Below are positions 1-9,272 of a stretch of DNA of 64,000 nucleotides, piece after piece. Origin of the DNA: Ramlibacter ginsenosidimutans (lineage in GTDB: Bacteria > Pseudomonadota > Gammaproteobacteria > Burkholderiales > Burkholderiaceae_C); NCBI RefSeq assembly GCF_016654015.1, contig NZ_JAEPWM010000008.1, positions 124,001-188,000 of the forward strand. The letters run 5' to 3'. The translations under genes were made by a program, and so were the position numbers. Each line of letters opens with the position of its first letter. Position 1 is the stretch's first letter. The notes under the pieces are model-generated. The model ran no database searches. It saw only the letters and a program-made list of their open reading frames with translations, and was not told where the DNA came from.

Positions 1-2884
1 TGCGGGCGCCGTCGGCATCGCCGATCGCGTTGAACTCCTCGGCCAGGGCGAGCTTGGTCGCGAGCGGGCTTTCCGCTTCGCCACCGGCCGCGGCAGGCGG
101 CGCGACGTCCAGGTCCATGGACGGCAGGGACACGGCAGGCTTGGCCGCAGGTGCGGCGGCAGCGGGTGCCGGTGCAGCAGCAGCGGGCGCGGGAGCAGCA
201 GGGGCGGGCGCCGGTGCCGGCGCCTCGCCGGGCAGGTCCAGCGACAGGCCGGCCAGGTCGAACTCCAGCATCTCGCCCTTGGGCGCGGCAGCTGGCGCCG
301 CCGCCGGCTTGGCAGCGGGAGCCGCGGCCGGGGGCGTGTCGAAGTCCATCTCCAGCGGCGGCATGTCGAGGCCGGCGGGCTCCGTCGGGGGCACGTCGTG
401 CGACGGCGCGGGAGCGGGCGCGGGCCGCGCCGCGGGCTTCGCTGCCGGCTTCGCAGCGGCCGGGGCCGGTGCGGCTGCAGGCGCGGCGTCGTCGCCGAGC
501 GAGAAGTCCAGGTCGAGGTCCAGGTCCGGAATGACCGTGGCGGCATACGGGGGCGGCGAGGCCGCACGCGCCGGGCTGGCCGCAACGGCGGCCACCGGGG
601 CGCCGCCGGCACCGGATTGCCCGCCGCCGCGGTACATCGGATTCGCCGGGTCGAGTTCGTGGCCGAGGTCGCAGATGTGGTCCCACTCGGGCCCGGAGCC
701 GTGCGTGAGGTTGAAGGCCTCGGCGGCGACCGCTTCGAAGGCCTTCGCGTCGCGGCGCTTGGCGTAGATCTCCAGCAGCTTGGCGTGGATCGCCACGCGC
801 TGCGGGTTCATGCGCAGCGCTTCCTTCAGGATCTCCTCGGCCTGGAGGTCGCGGCCATAGGCCAGGTACACGTCCGCTTCGGCGACGGGGTCGACGTCGC
901 CTGCTGCATCGAGTTGGCTGGGCGAATAGACCATCGACGAGCCCGTCGGATTGTTGGTCTCAGCGGTGTCGATGCGTTGCCCGCCGCTGGCGCCGAAGAA
1001 AGAATCAGGTTGCAGCCTGCTTTCGAGGAAGGAACTGTCGACGGCAGCGGTCTTGCGCTTCTGCCGCATCTTGTAGAAGCCGAAGCCCAGGAGCACCGCG
1101 AGCAGGCCGACGCCGAGGGCGGGGACCAGCGGGTTCTCCAGCACGTCGTCGAGCAGGCCCGGTTCGGGCGGCGGCGGCGCGCGCTTCGCGGCAGGCTTGG
1201 CGGCTGCGGCCGGCGCACCGCCGCTGGCGGCGCGTTGCGCGGCCGAAGCGGTGGCCGCAGGTGCAGTGGCAACCGGCGCGGTAGCGGTCGTGGGCGCGGA
1301 AGCAGCCGCGCTCGGCGCCGAGGCTGGCGTCACCGCTGCAGGTGCCGCAGCGGGCGCGGGCGCAGGCGTGGGCGTCGTTGCCGCAGCGACCGGGGCCGGT
1401 GCGGGCGTCGATGCGGCAGCCGCGGGTGCCGATGCGGGCTTCGCGGCCATCGCAGCGGCAGGAGCCGATGCAGGTTTGGCGGACGTCACAGCGGCAGCGG
1501 CGGGAGCCGATGCAGGCTTGGCGGCCGTGGCAGCGGCAGCGCCGGGTGTCGATGCGGGCTTCGCGGCCGTGGCAGCGGCGGCGGGTGCGGCCGCAGATGC
1601 GGACTTCGACGCCGGCGCCGGCGGGGTCATGCCCGCGGGCGCCGTCACGCCCGCGCCGGGACGCGTTCCGGTGCCGCCCGCCGCGCCCGGCGTGCTGCCG
1701 GACAGGCGATTGAGGTCCGCGATGTTCTTGTTCAACTCCGCGACGCGCTGCTCCTGCTCCTGGGCCTGGCGCTCGCGGGCGATCTGGTCCGCGTTGGGCG
1801 TCTTGCCCTTCGCCGAGCCCTTCGACAGCGTGAGCCGGTCGGCGGGGCCGCTGGGCGCCTTCTTGTCTTCCACCTGCGCCTGCACGCGGCCCGAGGCCTC
1901 GCGGCTGGCCGCCGGAGCAGCCGCGGTCGGCACGCCCTCGGCGAGGCGGCGGCGGAATTCGTTGAAGTCGCGGCTCTGCACCACCAGCGTCTGGTGCGCC
2001 TCGTCGGGGCTCACCGCGCTCGCCTGCTCTGCGCTGGGCACGTCCAGCACCGCGCCGGACTTCAGGCGGTTGACGTTGCCCGCGACGAAGGCGTCGGGAT
2101 TGGCGCGCAGCATCGCCACGAGCATCTGGTCGAGCGACACGCTCGCCGGCTTGTTCGCAGCGGCGATGCGGCCCGCCGTGTCGCCGCTCTTGACGGTGAC
2201 CGACTTGCCTTCGCCCGATGGCGTCGCGGCAGCAGAGGGCTTCGCAGCAGGAGTGGGGGCGCGCGCCGTGGAAGCGGCGGGCGCAGCGGCCGCAGGCTCC
2301 GCAGGGCTTGCCGATGCGGCCGCGCGGGCCGGCGCCGTCGATCGTGGGGTTACCGAGGGTACAGGCACGCTGCGGCTCGGCACGGGCGTGACCTGCGCGG
2401 CGAGCGGGGCCTGGCCCTGGCGCAGCGCCGGCGGGTCGAGCAGCATCGTGAAATCGCGCTGCACGCTGCCGGCGGCCCACCTGGCCTGCAGGATCACGTC
2501 CACGAAGGGCTCGTTGACCGGGCGATCGCTCGCGAGCTGCAGGAAGTGGCTGCCGTCAGGGCGGCGCTGCAAGCTGATGGTGACGTTGCCCAGCGCGGGG
2601 TTGTAGTCCATCCCGCGGCTGCGGAAGGTGTCGGGCGACGCAATGTTCGCGCGCAGCGAGGCCACTTCGTCCGGACTGATTTCCGGGACGTCGACTTCCG
2701 CGCGCAGCGGTTCGCCGAGGGCGGACCGCACCGTGACGCGACCGAGCGCCAGTGCAAGAACATCGGGGGAAGCGAGGCCGAACGCGAGTGCTGCGGCCAA
2801 CGCCAGCGCCGACAGGCGTGGCTTCGGCAGGCTGCTCTGTGTCGGCGTCCCCACTCCTCGGTCGGGAGGCATTTTTCTCTTCAT
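1..2884 (-). CDS. fimV: FimV-like pilus assembly / polar hub protein, 3' end outside the window
   Basis: FimV is an inner-membrane peptidoglycan-binding protein that supports type IV pilus assembly and polar organisation. The frame is open from an ATG at 2884 to the window edge, so the C-terminus is missing. Visible in order: a hydrophobic export segment (about residues 24-46), a FimV N-terminal domain, a LysM-like domain (about 223-280), a short coiled coil (about 363-391), a long Ala/Pro/Lys-rich linker, one membrane helix (about 585-607), a TPR-like cytoplasmic part with acidic stretches, and the conserved FimV tail motif TKLALAEEFNAIGDADGAR just before the edge. An in-frame ATG at 2893 is an alternative start. 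Its place downstream of asd matches other Burkholderiales. Long open frames on the opposite strand here are by-products of the GC-rich linker. Confidence 0.9.
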   Translation of the reverse strand, partial: MKRKMPPDRGVGTPTQSSLPKPRLSALALAAALAFGLASPDVLALALGRVTVRSALGEPLRAEVDVPEISPDEVASLRANIASPDTFRSRGMDYNPALGNVTISLQRRPDGSHFLQLASDRPVNEPFVDVILQARWAAGSVQRDFTMLLDPPALRQGQAPLAAQVTPVPSRSVPVPSVTPRSTAPARAAASASPAEPAAAAPAASTARAPTPAAKPSAAATPSGEGKSVTVKSGDTAGRIAAANKPASVSLDQMLVAMLRANPDAFVAGNVNRLKSGAVLDVPSAEQASAVSPDEAHQTLVVQSRDFNEFRRRLAEGVPTAAAPAASREASGRVQAQVEDKKAPSGPADRLTLSKGSAKGKTPNADQIARERQAQEQEQRVAELNKNIADLNRLSGSTPGAAGGTGTRPGAGVTAPAGMTPPAPASKSASAAAPAAAATAAKPASTPGAAAATAAKPASAPAAAAVTSAKPASAPAAAMAAKPASAPAAAASTPAPAPVAAATTPTPAPAPAAAPAAVTPASAPSAAASAPTTATAPVATAPAATASAAQRAASGGAPAAAAKPAAKRAPPPPEPGLLDDVLENPLVPALGVGLLAVLLGFGFYKMRQKRKTAAVDSSFLESRLQPDSFFGASGGQRIDTAETNNPTGSSMVYSPSQLDAAGDVDPVAEADVYLAYGRDLQAEEILKEALRMNPQRVAIHAKLLEIYAKRRDAKAFEAVAAEAFNLTHGSGPEWDHICDLGHELDPANPMYRGGGQSGAGGAPVAAVAASPARAASPPPYAATVIPDLDLDLDFSLGDDAAPAAAPAPAAAKPAAKPAARPAPAPAPSHDVPPTEPAGLDMPPLEMDFDTPPAAAPAAKPAAAPAAAPKGEMLEFDLAGLSLDLPGEAPAPAPAPAAPAPAAAAPAPAAAAPAAKPAVSLPSMDLDVAPPAAAGGEAESPLATKLALAEEFNAIGDADGAR
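1410..1600 (-). repeat. In-frame degenerate tandem repeat in the FimV linker
   Basis: About four degenerate copies of a unit near 50-60 bp encode alternating alanine-rich and AAKPASAPAA-type peptides. They form part of the flexible linker before the FimV membrane helix. FimV linkers commonly vary in length, and I infer that this stretch expands and contracts by slippage. It has no separate gene function. Confidence 0.7.
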
Positions 2885-3092
2885 GCGGCCCATTGCCTTC
2901 GAGGCTTAATTCGAAAAAGGACCATAACAGCAACGTCTTAGACTGACAAGCTGAGACACTGCTTAACGTCCGTGGAGCCGTTTTGAGGCGCGTGATGAGG
3001 CAGGGCTTGTTGCCGTGTCACAACGCGGGCCGCGCGTGTTGCAGCGATGAGTGTTTCGCGCAGCCCACACGTGTGCACGCGCCGACCACATG

Positions 3093-3120
3093 AAAAAAGC
3101 GCCGCGGTTGCGGCGCTTTT
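3093..3120 (-). terminator. Intrinsic terminator after asd
   Basis: A hairpin with stem GCGCCGC/GCGGCGC and a GGTT loop is flanked by an A-run on one side and a T-run on the other. Read on the minus strand it lies just after the asd stop codon and ends in a T-run, so it should end the leu-asd transcript before fimV. The remaining bases between 2885 and 3137 hold no gene; the fimV promoter must lie there, but I cannot point to clear -35/-10 boxes. Confidence 0.8.
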
Positions 3121-3137
3121 GTCGGCTCGCGCAGGCC

Positions 3138-4313
3138 TCAGGCCTCCAGCAGCACGCGCAGCATGCGGCGCAGCGGTTCCGCCGCACCCCACAGCAGCTG
3201 GTCGCCGATGGTGAAGGCGCCCACGTACTCCGGACCCATCGCGAGCTTGCGGATGCGGCCCACCGGAATGTCCAGCGTGCCCGTCACGGCGACCGGCGTG
3301 AGGCCTTGCATGGTGGCCTCGCGCGTGTTGGGAACGACCTTCGCCCAGGCGTTGTCGGCCGCGATCATTGCTTCGATGTCGGCGACGGGTACGTCCTTCT
3401 TCAGCTTGAAGGTCAGCGCCTGCGAGTGGCAGCGCATCGCGCCCACGCGCACGCAGAAGCCATCGACCGGCACCGGCTTCGTGCCGAAGCCTTCACCCTG
3501 GCCCAGGATCTTGTTGGTCTCGGCGCCGGCCTTCCACTCCTCGCGCGAGATCCCCCAGCCGGCTTCGTCCGGCTGCTTCCCGATCCCCAGGTCCTTGTCG
3601 ATCCAGGGAATGAGCGAGCCGCCCAGGGGCACGCCGAAGTTCGCCGTCTCTTCGCTGGAGAGCGACTGCTGGCGCGCGAGCACCTTGCGATCGATTTCCA
3701 GGATCGCCGACTTCGGGTCGTCCAGCAGCGAGCGCACCTCCGCGTTGAGCGTGCCGAACTGCGTGAGCAGCTCGCGCATGTGCTGCGCGCCGCCGCCCGA
3801 TGCGGCCTGGTAGGTCATGCTGGTCATCCACTCGACCAGCCCCGCCTTGTACAGCGCGCCCACGCCCATGAGCATGCAGCTGACGGTGCAGTTGCCGCCG
3901 ATCCAGTTGCGGCCACCCTTGGCGAGCGCGTTCCTGATCACCGGCATGTTGACCGGGTCGAGCACGATGATCGCGTCGTCCTTCATGCGCAGCGTGGACG
4001 CCGCGTCGATCCAGTGGCCGTTCCAGCCGGCCGCGCGCAGCTTGGGAAACACCTCGGTCGTGTAGTCGCCACCCTGGCAGGTGATGACGATGTCGCACTT
4101 CTTCAGCGCCTCGAGGTCGAACGCGTCCTTGAGCACCTTCTCGTTCTTCGCTTGCGCGGGGGCCTTGCCGCCGGCATTGGAGGTCGAGAAGAAGAGTGGC
4201 TCGATCAGGCCGAAGTCGCCTTCGGCCTGCATGCGGTCCATGAGGACCGAGCCGACCATGCCGCGCCAGCCGACGAGGCCGACCAGCGGTTGTTGTCCGT
4301 TCGAGAGTTTCAT
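3138..4313 (-). CDS. asd: Aspartate-semialdehyde dehydrogenase
   Basis: This enzyme reduces L-aspartyl-4-phosphate to aspartate-4-semialdehyde with NADPH, the branch point to lysine/diaminopimelate, threonine and methionine. The 391-residue protein has the N-terminal NADP-binding motif [10 protein letters not shown] (residues 15-24), the active-site motif GGNCTVSC with the catalytic cysteine at C142, and the following [15 protein letters not shown] block typical of the Gram-negative enzyme. The ATG at 4313 gives a normal N-terminus. It is the last gene of the leuC-leuD-leuB-asd run, 75 bp after leuB, and an intrinsic terminator follows. Its pairing with leucine genes and fimV is common in Burkholderiales. 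Function is essentially certain. Confidence 0.97.
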   Translation of the reverse strand: MKLSNGQQPLVGLVGWRGMVGSVLMDRMQAEGDFGLIEPLFFSTSNAGGKAPAQAKNEKVLKDAFDLEALKKCDIVITCQGGDYTTEVFPKLRAAGWNGHWIDAASTLRMKDDAIIVLDPVNMPVIRNALAKGGRNWIGGNCTVSCMLMGVGALYKAGLVEWMTSMTYQAASGGGAQHMRELLTQFGTLNAEVRSLLDDPKSAILEIDRKVLARQQSLSSEETANFGVPLGGSLIPWIDKDLGIGKQPDEAGWGISREEWKAGAETNKILGQGEGFGTKPVPVDGFCVRVGAMRCHSQALTFKLKKDVPVADIEAMIAADNAWAKVVPNTREATMQGLTPVAVTGTLDIPVGRIRKLAMGPEYVGAFTIGDQLLWGAAEPLRRMLRVLLEA

Positions 4314-4388
4314 CGCTGCGCCTTTCCGTTGGGATCCTGTTCCCCCGGCTCGTCTCGGCCGGAGGTGGCGCGACGAACCGGAGCTTGT

Positions 4389-5477
4389 CTAGCTCTTGGT
4401 GGTCTTCTTCGTGATGGCTGCCACGACGGCCTCGCCCATTTCGCGGGTGCCGACCTTGCGGGTGCCTTCCGACCAGATGTCCGCCGTCCGCAGGCCCTGC
4501 GACAGCACGTCCTTCACCGCGGACTCGATGCGGTCGGCGGCTTGGGGCTGGTTGAGGGAGAAGCGGAGCATCATGGCGGCAGACAATATTGTAGCCAAAG
4601 GATTGGCCACGCCCTTGCCCGCGATATCGGGCGCGCTGCCGTGCGACGGCTCGTACAGGCCCTGGTTGCTGGCGTTCATGCTGCCCGAGGGGAGCATGCC
4701 GATGGAGCCGGTGAGCATGGCGGCCTCGTCCGAGAGGATGTCGCCGAACATGTTGCCGGTCACGACCACGTCGAAGGACTTGGGCGATTTCACCAGCTGC
4801 ATGGCCGCGTTGTCCACGTACATGTGGTCCAGCTTCACGTCGGGATACTGCTGGCCCACTTCCGTGACCACGTCCTTCCAGAACTGGAAGGTCTCGAGCA
4901 CGTTGGCCTTGTCGACCGAGGTCACCTTCTTGCCGCGCTTGCGGGCGGCCTGGAACGCGACGTGCGCGATCCGCTCGATCTCCGGCCGCGTGTAGCGCAT
5001 CGTGTCGAACGCTTCCTCGGCGCCGGCGAAGGTGCCATCGGGCGAGGTGCGCCGGCCGCGCGGCTGGCCGAAGTAGATGTCGCCGGTGAGCTCGCGGATG
5101 ATCAGGATGTCGAGGCCCGCGACCAGCTCCGGCTTCAGCGAGGACGCGTGCGTGAGCTGCTCGTAGCAGATGGCGGGCCGGAAGTTCGCGAACAGGCCCA
5201 GGTTCTTGCGCAGGCCCAGGATCGCCTGCTCGGGACGGAACTGGCGTTCCAGCTTGTCGTACTTCCAGTCGCCGACCGCGCCGAACAGGATGGCGTCGGC
5301 CGCCTTGGCGAGCTTCAACGTGGCTTCGGGCAGCGGATGTCCGTGCTTGTCATAGGCCATGCCGCCGACATCGGCGAACTCCAGCTCCAACTTCAGGTCG
5401 AGGACCTTCAGGACCTTGACGGCCTCGTCGACGATCTCGGTGCCGATGCCGTCACCGGGCAGGACTGCGATTTTCAT
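4389..5477 (-). CDS. leuB: 3-isopropylmalate dehydrogenase
   Basis: LeuB oxidatively decarboxylates 3-isopropylmalate to 2-ketoisocaproate using NAD+, the third step of leucine synthesis. The 362-residue protein starts with the typical [16 protein letters not shown] and carries the metal/substrate motif [20 protein letters not shown] near residues 245-265 and the C-terminal NAD-binding GSAPDIAGK region. Length is normal for the family. It follows leuD on the same strand but is separated by about 165 bp that include a hairpin-forming repeat, which may affect message stability or expression relative to leuCD. asd follows after 75 bp. Confidence 0.97.
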   Translation of the reverse strand: MKIAVLPGDGIGTEIVDEAVKVLKVLDLKLELEFADVGGMAYDKHGHPLPEATLKLAKAADAILFGAVGDWKYDKLERQFRPEQAILGLRKNLGLFANFRPAICYEQLTHASSLKPELVAGLDILIIRELTGDIYFGQPRGRRTSPDGTFAGAEEAFDTMRYTRPEIERIAHVAFQAARKRGKKVTSVDKANVLETFQFWKDVVTEVGQQYPDVKLDHMYVDNAAMQLVKSPKSFDVVVTGNMFGDILSDEAAMLTGSIGMLPSGSMNASNQGLYEPSHGSAPDIAGKGVANPLATILSAAMMLRFSLNQPQAADRIESAVKDVLSQGLRTADIWSEGTRKVGTREMGEAVVAAITKKTTKS

Positions 5478-5517
5478 GGGGGTGCTTTCTTTGAAGGCCG
5501 TGCGATCACCGAGAGAG

Positions 5518-5613
5518 GAACGCAGAGGACGCAGAGGTTACGCAGAGGACGCAGAGAAAACCTTTCTTGAATTCCTCTGCGTCCTCTGCGAAACCTTTGC
5601 GCACTCTGCGTTC
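5518..5613. repeat. Inverted CGCAGAGGACGCAGAGG repeat between leuD and leuB
   Basis: Two direct copies of a CGCAGAGGACGCAGAG unit are followed by inverted copies (CTCTGCGTCCTCTGCG), with matching outer ends GAACGCAGAG and CTCTGCGTTC. The whole can fold into a long hairpin in the leuD-leuB message. The same unit recurs near 18302, 59335 and 59631. It holds no gene. Confidence 0.85.
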
Positions 5614-5641
5614 ACCTGCTCATGCGACACGCAGCCGATTT

Positions 5642-6289
5642 CTAGAGCGTATGCGCCAGCCAGGGCTTCTTCGCCAGGCGCTCGGATTCGTAGGCCTTGA
5701 TCTTGTCGGACTGGCGCAGGGTCAGTCCGATGTCGTCGAAGCCGTTCATGAGGCAGTACTTGCGGAAGCCCTGGACTTCGAAGGGCAGCGGGTCGGCGCC
5801 GCCGGCGCGCGTGACCACCTGGCGGTCCAGGTCCACGGTCAGCTCGTAGCCGGGGAAGGCGTAGCACTCGTCGAACAGCTTCGCGACCTGCGCCTCCGGC
5901 AGCACGATGGGCAGCACGCCGTTCTTGAAGCAGTTGTTGAAGAATATGTCCGCGAAGCTCGGCGCGATGATGGCGCGGAAGCCGTACTGCTGCAGCGCCC
6001 AGGGCGCGTGCTCGCGGGAGGAGCCGCAGCCGAAGTTGCGGCGCGCGAGCAGGATGGACGCGCCCTTGTAGCGCGGCTGGTTCAGCACGAAGTCCGGGTT
6101 CGGCTTGCGCGAAGCCGGGTCCTGGCCCGGCTCGCCGTGGTCCAGGTAGCGCCACTCGTCGAACAGGTTCTGGCCGAAGCCGGTCTTGCGGATCGACTTG
6201 AGGAACTGCTTGGGGATGATCGCGTCGGTGTCGACGTTCTCGCGGTCCATCGGGGCGACGAGCCCCTTGTGCACGATGAATTTGTCCAT
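5642..6289 (-). CDS. leuD: 3-isopropylmalate dehydratase small subunit
   Basis: LeuD is the small subunit of isopropylmalate isomerase, which with LeuC interconverts 2- and 3-isopropylmalate. I take the ATG at 6289 as start because an AAGGAAG ribosome site precedes it and the protein then begins [20 protein letters not shown], the family N-terminus; the frame stays open upstream but that part is leuC antiframe. The 215-residue product contains the swivel-domain motif [15 protein letters not shown] (about residues 75-90) that shapes the substrate pocket. It lies 47 bp after leuC, with a GC-rich hairpin repeat in the gap. Confidence 0.97.
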   Translation of the reverse strand: MDKFIVHKGLVAPMDRENVDTDAIIPKQFLKSIRKTGFGQNLFDEWRYLDHGEPGQDPASRKPNPDFVLNQPRYKGASILLARRNFGCGSSREHAPWALQQYGFRAIIAPSFADIFFNNCFKNGVLPIVLPEAQVAKLFDECYAFPGYELTVDLDRQVVTRAGGADPLPFEVQGFRKYCLMNGFDDIGLTLRQSDKIKAYESERLAKKPWLAHTL

Positions 6290-6299
6290 GTTGCTTCCT

Positions 6300-6336
6300 T
6301 CTCCCTCCCCTTCTGGGGGAGGGCTGGGGTGGGGGC
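6300..6336. repeat. GC-rich hairpin repeat between leuC and leuD
   Basis: The sequence CTCCCTCCCCTTCTGGGG, followed by a G-rich arm, can fold into a hairpin and fills the whole leuC-leuD spacer. Near-identical sequence lies at 10002-10038 and a related one at 56186-56260. This type of CCCTCCCC...GGGGAGGG repeat is common between genes of high-GC Gram-negative bacteria. Confidence 0.6.
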
Positions 6337-7758
6337 TCAGGCGAACTGCCGGATGTCCACGAAATGGCCGTGCACCGCGGCAGCGGCGGCCATGGCGGGA
6401 CTCACCAGGTGCGTGCGGCCTCCGGCGCCCTGGCGGCCTTCGAAGTTGCGGTTGCTGGTCGAGGCGCAGCGCTCGCCCGGCTCGAGCCGGTCGGCGTTCA
6501 TCGCCAGGCACATGGAGCAGCCGGGCTCGCGCCACTCGAAGCCGGCGGCGCGGAAGATCTGGTCCAGGCCTTCGCGCTCGGCCTGCTCCTTCACCACGCC
6601 CGAGCCCGGCACCACCAGGGCGGCCTTGATGTTGGGCGCGACCTTGCGTCCGAGCTTCTTCACCACGGCGGCGGCCTCGCGCATGTCCTCGATGCGGCTG
6701 TTGGTGCAGGAGCCGATGAACACCTTGTCCACGTAGATGTCGTTCATGGGCTTGCCCGGTTCCAGGCCCATGTAGGTGAGCGCGCGTTCCATCGCGTTGC
6801 GCTTGTTGGCGTCCTTCTCCTTGTCGGGGTCCGGCACGCGCGCATCGATGGTGGTCACCATTTCGGGCGAGGTGCCCCAGGTCACCTGCGGCACGATCTG
6901 CGTCGCGTCGAGTTCCACCACGGCGTCGAACTTCGCATCGGGGTCCGAGTAGAGCGTGCGCCAGTAGGCCACCGCCTGCTCCCACTCCACGCCGCTGGGC
7001 GCGAGCGGCCGGCCCTTGACGTACTCGATGGTCTTCTCGTCCGGTGCGACCATGCCCGCGCGTGCACCGGCTTCGATCGCCATGTTGCACACGGTCATGC
7101 GGCCTTCCATGCTGAGGCCGCGGATGGCGGAGCCGGCGAACTCGATGGTGTAGCCGGTGCCGCCGGCCGTGCCGATCTTGCCGATGATGGCCAGCACGAT
7201 GTCCTTCGCCGTGACGCCGGGGGCGAGGCGGCCCTCGACCAACACCCGCATGTTCTTCGCTTTCTTCTGCAGCAGCGTCTGCGTGGCGAGCACGTGCTCC
7301 ACCTCGGAGGTGCCGATGCCGTGCGCGAGCGCGCCGAAGGCGCCGTGCGTGGAAGTGTGCGAGTCACCGCAGACCACCGTCATGCCGGGCAGCGTCGCGC
7401 CCGACTCGGGGCCGATCACGTGCACGATGCCCTGGCGCTTGGACAGGAAGGGGAAATACGCGGCTGCGCCGAACTCGCCGATGTTCTTGTCGAGCGTCGT
7501 GACCTGCTCCTTGGAGATCGGGTCGTCGATGCCGTCGTAGCCCCGCTCCCAGCCGGTCGTGGGCGTGTTGTGGTCGGCGGTCGCCACCACGGAGCTGATT
7601 CGCCACACCTTGCGGCCGGCCTCGCGCAGGCCCTCGAAGGCCTGCGGGCTGGTCACCTCGTGCACCAGGTGGCGGTCGATGTAGAGGACGGCCGTCCCGT
7701 CTTCCTCGGAGTGGACGACGTGCTCGTCCCAGATCTTGTCGTACAGCGTGCGTCCCAT
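6337..7758 (-). CDS. leuC: 3-isopropylmalate dehydratase large subunit
   Basis: LeuC is the iron-sulfur subunit of isopropylmalate isomerase in leucine synthesis and belongs to the aconitase superfamily. The 473-residue protein has the three [4Fe-4S] ligands in the expected places: C351 in GSCTNSR and C414/C417 in GCSMC. The [20 protein letters not shown] block (residues 131-150) is the aconitase signature. Length matches E. coli LeuC (466). It is the first structural gene of leuC-leuD-leuB-asd and starts only 24 bp after the LysR-type gene on the same strand, so the two may share a transcript. No leuA lies in the window. Confidence 0.98.
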   Translation of the reverse strand: MGRTLYDKIWDEHVVHSEEDGTAVLYIDRHLVHEVTSPQAFEGLREAGRKVWRISSVVATADHNTPTTGWERGYDGIDDPISKEQVTTLDKNIGEFGAAAYFPFLSKRQGIVHVIGPESGATLPGMTVVCGDSHTSTHGAFGALAHGIGTSEVEHVLATQTLLQKKAKNMRVLVEGRLAPGVTAKDIVLAIIGKIGTAGGTGYTIEFAGSAIRGLSMEGRMTVCNMAIEAGARAGMVAPDEKTIEYVKGRPLAPSGVEWEQAVAYWRTLYSDPDAKFDAVVELDATQIVPQVTWGTSPEMVTTIDARVPDPDKEKDANKRNAMERALTYMGLEPGKPMNDIYVDKVFIGSCTNSRIEDMREAAAVVKKLGRKVAPNIKAALVVPGSGVVKEQAEREGLDQIFRAAGFEWREPGCSMCLAMNADRLEPGERCASTSNRNFEGRQGAGGRTHLVSPAMAAAAAVHGHFVDIRQFA

Positions 7759-7782
7759 GGAGGCTTCCTTTGGCGTGAAATT

Positions 7783-8724
7783 CTATGCGGCGAGCGCCTG
7801 CGGGCTGTCGGCCCGGGCGCGCAGGTGGTCCACCAGCAGGCGGGCGGTGAGCGGCAGGGTGGAAAAGTCGCGGGCGACGAGGCGGATGTCGCGCGTCGCC
7901 CAGGCGTCGGTCAGCGGCACGCAGGCGAGCTCGCCCACGTGCATCAGCGTGAAGGCCCGGCGCGGCATGAGGCCGACGCCCAGTCCGTTGTCGATCATGC
8001 GGCACATTGCGTCCAGGCCCGTGACGTGGATGCGCAGCTTGATCGCGCGTCCCGCCGCCGCGGCCGCCTCGCGCATCGCGAGGTAGATGGAGCTGTTGGA
8101 GTGCAGGCCCACGTGGTCGAAGTCCAGCGTGTCCTCGAAGGCGATGGCCTCCTGCCGCGCCAGTGCATGGCCGCGCGGCACGATCAGCACCAGCTCGTCC
8201 TGCCGATAGGGCAGCGTCTGCAACTCGTGGCCGTTGCCGCCTGCGGCGACGTTGCAGATGCCCAGGTCGGCCGCGCCTTCCTGCACGGCGCGCAGCACCT
8301 CGGTGGACAGGTGCTCCTCCAGGTCGATCTTCACCTGCGGGTGCTCCTCGCTGAAGGAGCCCAGGTCCTCGGGCAGGAACTGCACGATGGCGGAGATGTT
8401 CGCGTGGATGCGCACGTGGCCGCGCACGCCGTCGGCGTACTCGGAGAGTTCCGCCTGCATCTTCTCCAGGCTGAACAGCACGGAGCGCGCGTGGTGCAGC
8501 AGGCTTTCGCCGGCGGGCGTGAGCTTCACGCCGCGCGTGTGGCGATAGAGCAGGGGCGTCTCGAGCGTCGCCTCCAGGTCCGACAGGCGCTTGCTGACGG
8601 CCGAGGCGGCGATGAACTCGCGCTCCGCGGCCTTGCCGATCGAGCCGAGCTCGCACACCGCCACGAAAAGCTGCAGCGAGGTGAGGTCGATCCGGCGGGC
8701 GAAGGAGCGTTCGGAGGGGCGCAT
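7783..8724 (-). CDS. LysR-type transcriptional regulator upstream of leuC
   Basis: The 313-residue protein has a LysR winged helix-turn-helix at about residues 12-72 (LTSLQLFVAVCELGSIGKAA ... TPAGESLL) and a periplasmic-binding-protein-like effector domain from about residue 95 to 300. It is transcribed in the same direction as leuC with only 24 bp between them, unlike the usual divergent LysR arrangement, so it may be co-transcribed with the leu genes or its position may be incidental. The ligand cannot be told from sequence. A leucine-pathway intermediate is a reasonable guess only because of the neighbours. Confidence 0.9.
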   Translation of the reverse strand: MRPSERSFARRIDLTSLQLFVAVCELGSIGKAAEREFIAASAVSKRLSDLEATLETPLLYRHTRGVKLTPAGESLLHHARSVLFSLEKMQAELSEYADGVRGHVRIHANISAIVQFLPEDLGSFSEEHPQVKIDLEEHLSTEVLRAVQEGAADLGICNVAAGGNGHELQTLPYRQDELVLIVPRGHALARQEAIAFEDTLDFDHVGLHSNSSIYLAMREAAAAAGRAIKLRIHVTGLDAMCRMIDNGLGVGLMPRRAFTLMHVGELACVPLTDAWATRDIRLVARDFSTLPLTARLLVDHLRARADSPQALAA

Positions 8725-8836
8725 GGCGGGCTGGGCATCGCATGGCGCGATGGCAGTTCGGGATTCTCCCCGAAGGAGGCGGACGCGGTCATCGCGATCC
8801 GCGATGACCGCATTGCCCGCAGGCGTTCCGGCTGGC

Positions 8837-9205
8837 TCAGCCGGCCGGGCAGAAGGCGCGCAGCCGGTGCCCGTCCGGATCCAGGGCCAAGGCCGTGTAG
8901 CCGAAGTCCATGCGCGTGGGCGACTGGGCGACCTGCACGCCCAGCTCGCGCCAGCGGGCGTGCAAGGCGTCCACCTCTCCGTCGCTGGACAGGGCCATGC
9001 AGAGCTCGGACGCGCCGGGTGCGGCCTGCGGCGCCGGTTCCACGCCGGCGCGGGCCCACAGTCCCAGCATGAGGCCCTCGGCCAGCGGGAACATCGCGAA
9101 GGTAGGCGAGCTCTCCACCGGCGGGCGCCCGAGCAGGCGCTCGTAGAAGCGGGCGCTGGCGGGCGTGTCCTGCACGTACAGGAGGACGAAGTGCTTCGGG
9201 TCCAT
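8837..9205 (-). CDS. VOC-fold (glyoxalase/bleomycin-resistance-like) protein
   Basis: A 122-residue single-domain protein of the vicinal-oxygen-chelate superfamily. It opens MDPKHFVLLYVQDTPASARF, the typical first beta-alpha unit (FYERLLG), and ends with the DPDGHRLRAFCPAG strand seen in this family. The start at 9205 is supported by an AAGGAG ribosome site six bases upstream. It follows the WYL regulator on the same strand with a 67-bp gap, so that regulator may control it. Members range from metal-dependent lyases and dioxygenases to drug-binding proteins; the substrate cannot be assigned. Confidence 0.88.
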   Translation of the reverse strand: MDPKHFVLLYVQDTPASARFYERLLGRPPVESSPTFAMFPLAEGLMLGLWARAGVEPAPQAAPGASELCMALSSDGEVDALHARWRELGVQVAQSPTRMDFGYTALALDPDGHRLRAFCPAG

Positions 9206-9272
9206 GAGGAACTCCTTTCGTTGACAGGAGACCCATGCTAGGCAGCGCGGTGACAGGAACTGGCAGCAGCGT

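Noticed and set aside
1410..1600. Regular repeats suggesting a CRISPR array
   Set aside because: The repeats are contiguous, in frame with FimV and lack unique spacers.
398..2941. An 847-codon open frame on the plus strand opposite fimV
   Set aside because: Its translation is Arg/Gly-rich low complexity with no family resemblance; the minus-strand FimV frame has recognisable domains from export signal to tail.
3051..5570. An 839-codon plus-strand frame opposite asd and leuB
   Set aside because: It is the antisense of two well-conserved enzymes, a common artefact in high-GC codon use.
6290..7090. LeuD frame open upstream, giving an apparent 482-residue protein
   Set aside because: The upstream part is an off-frame reading of leuC; LeuD has its own ribosome site and start at 6289.
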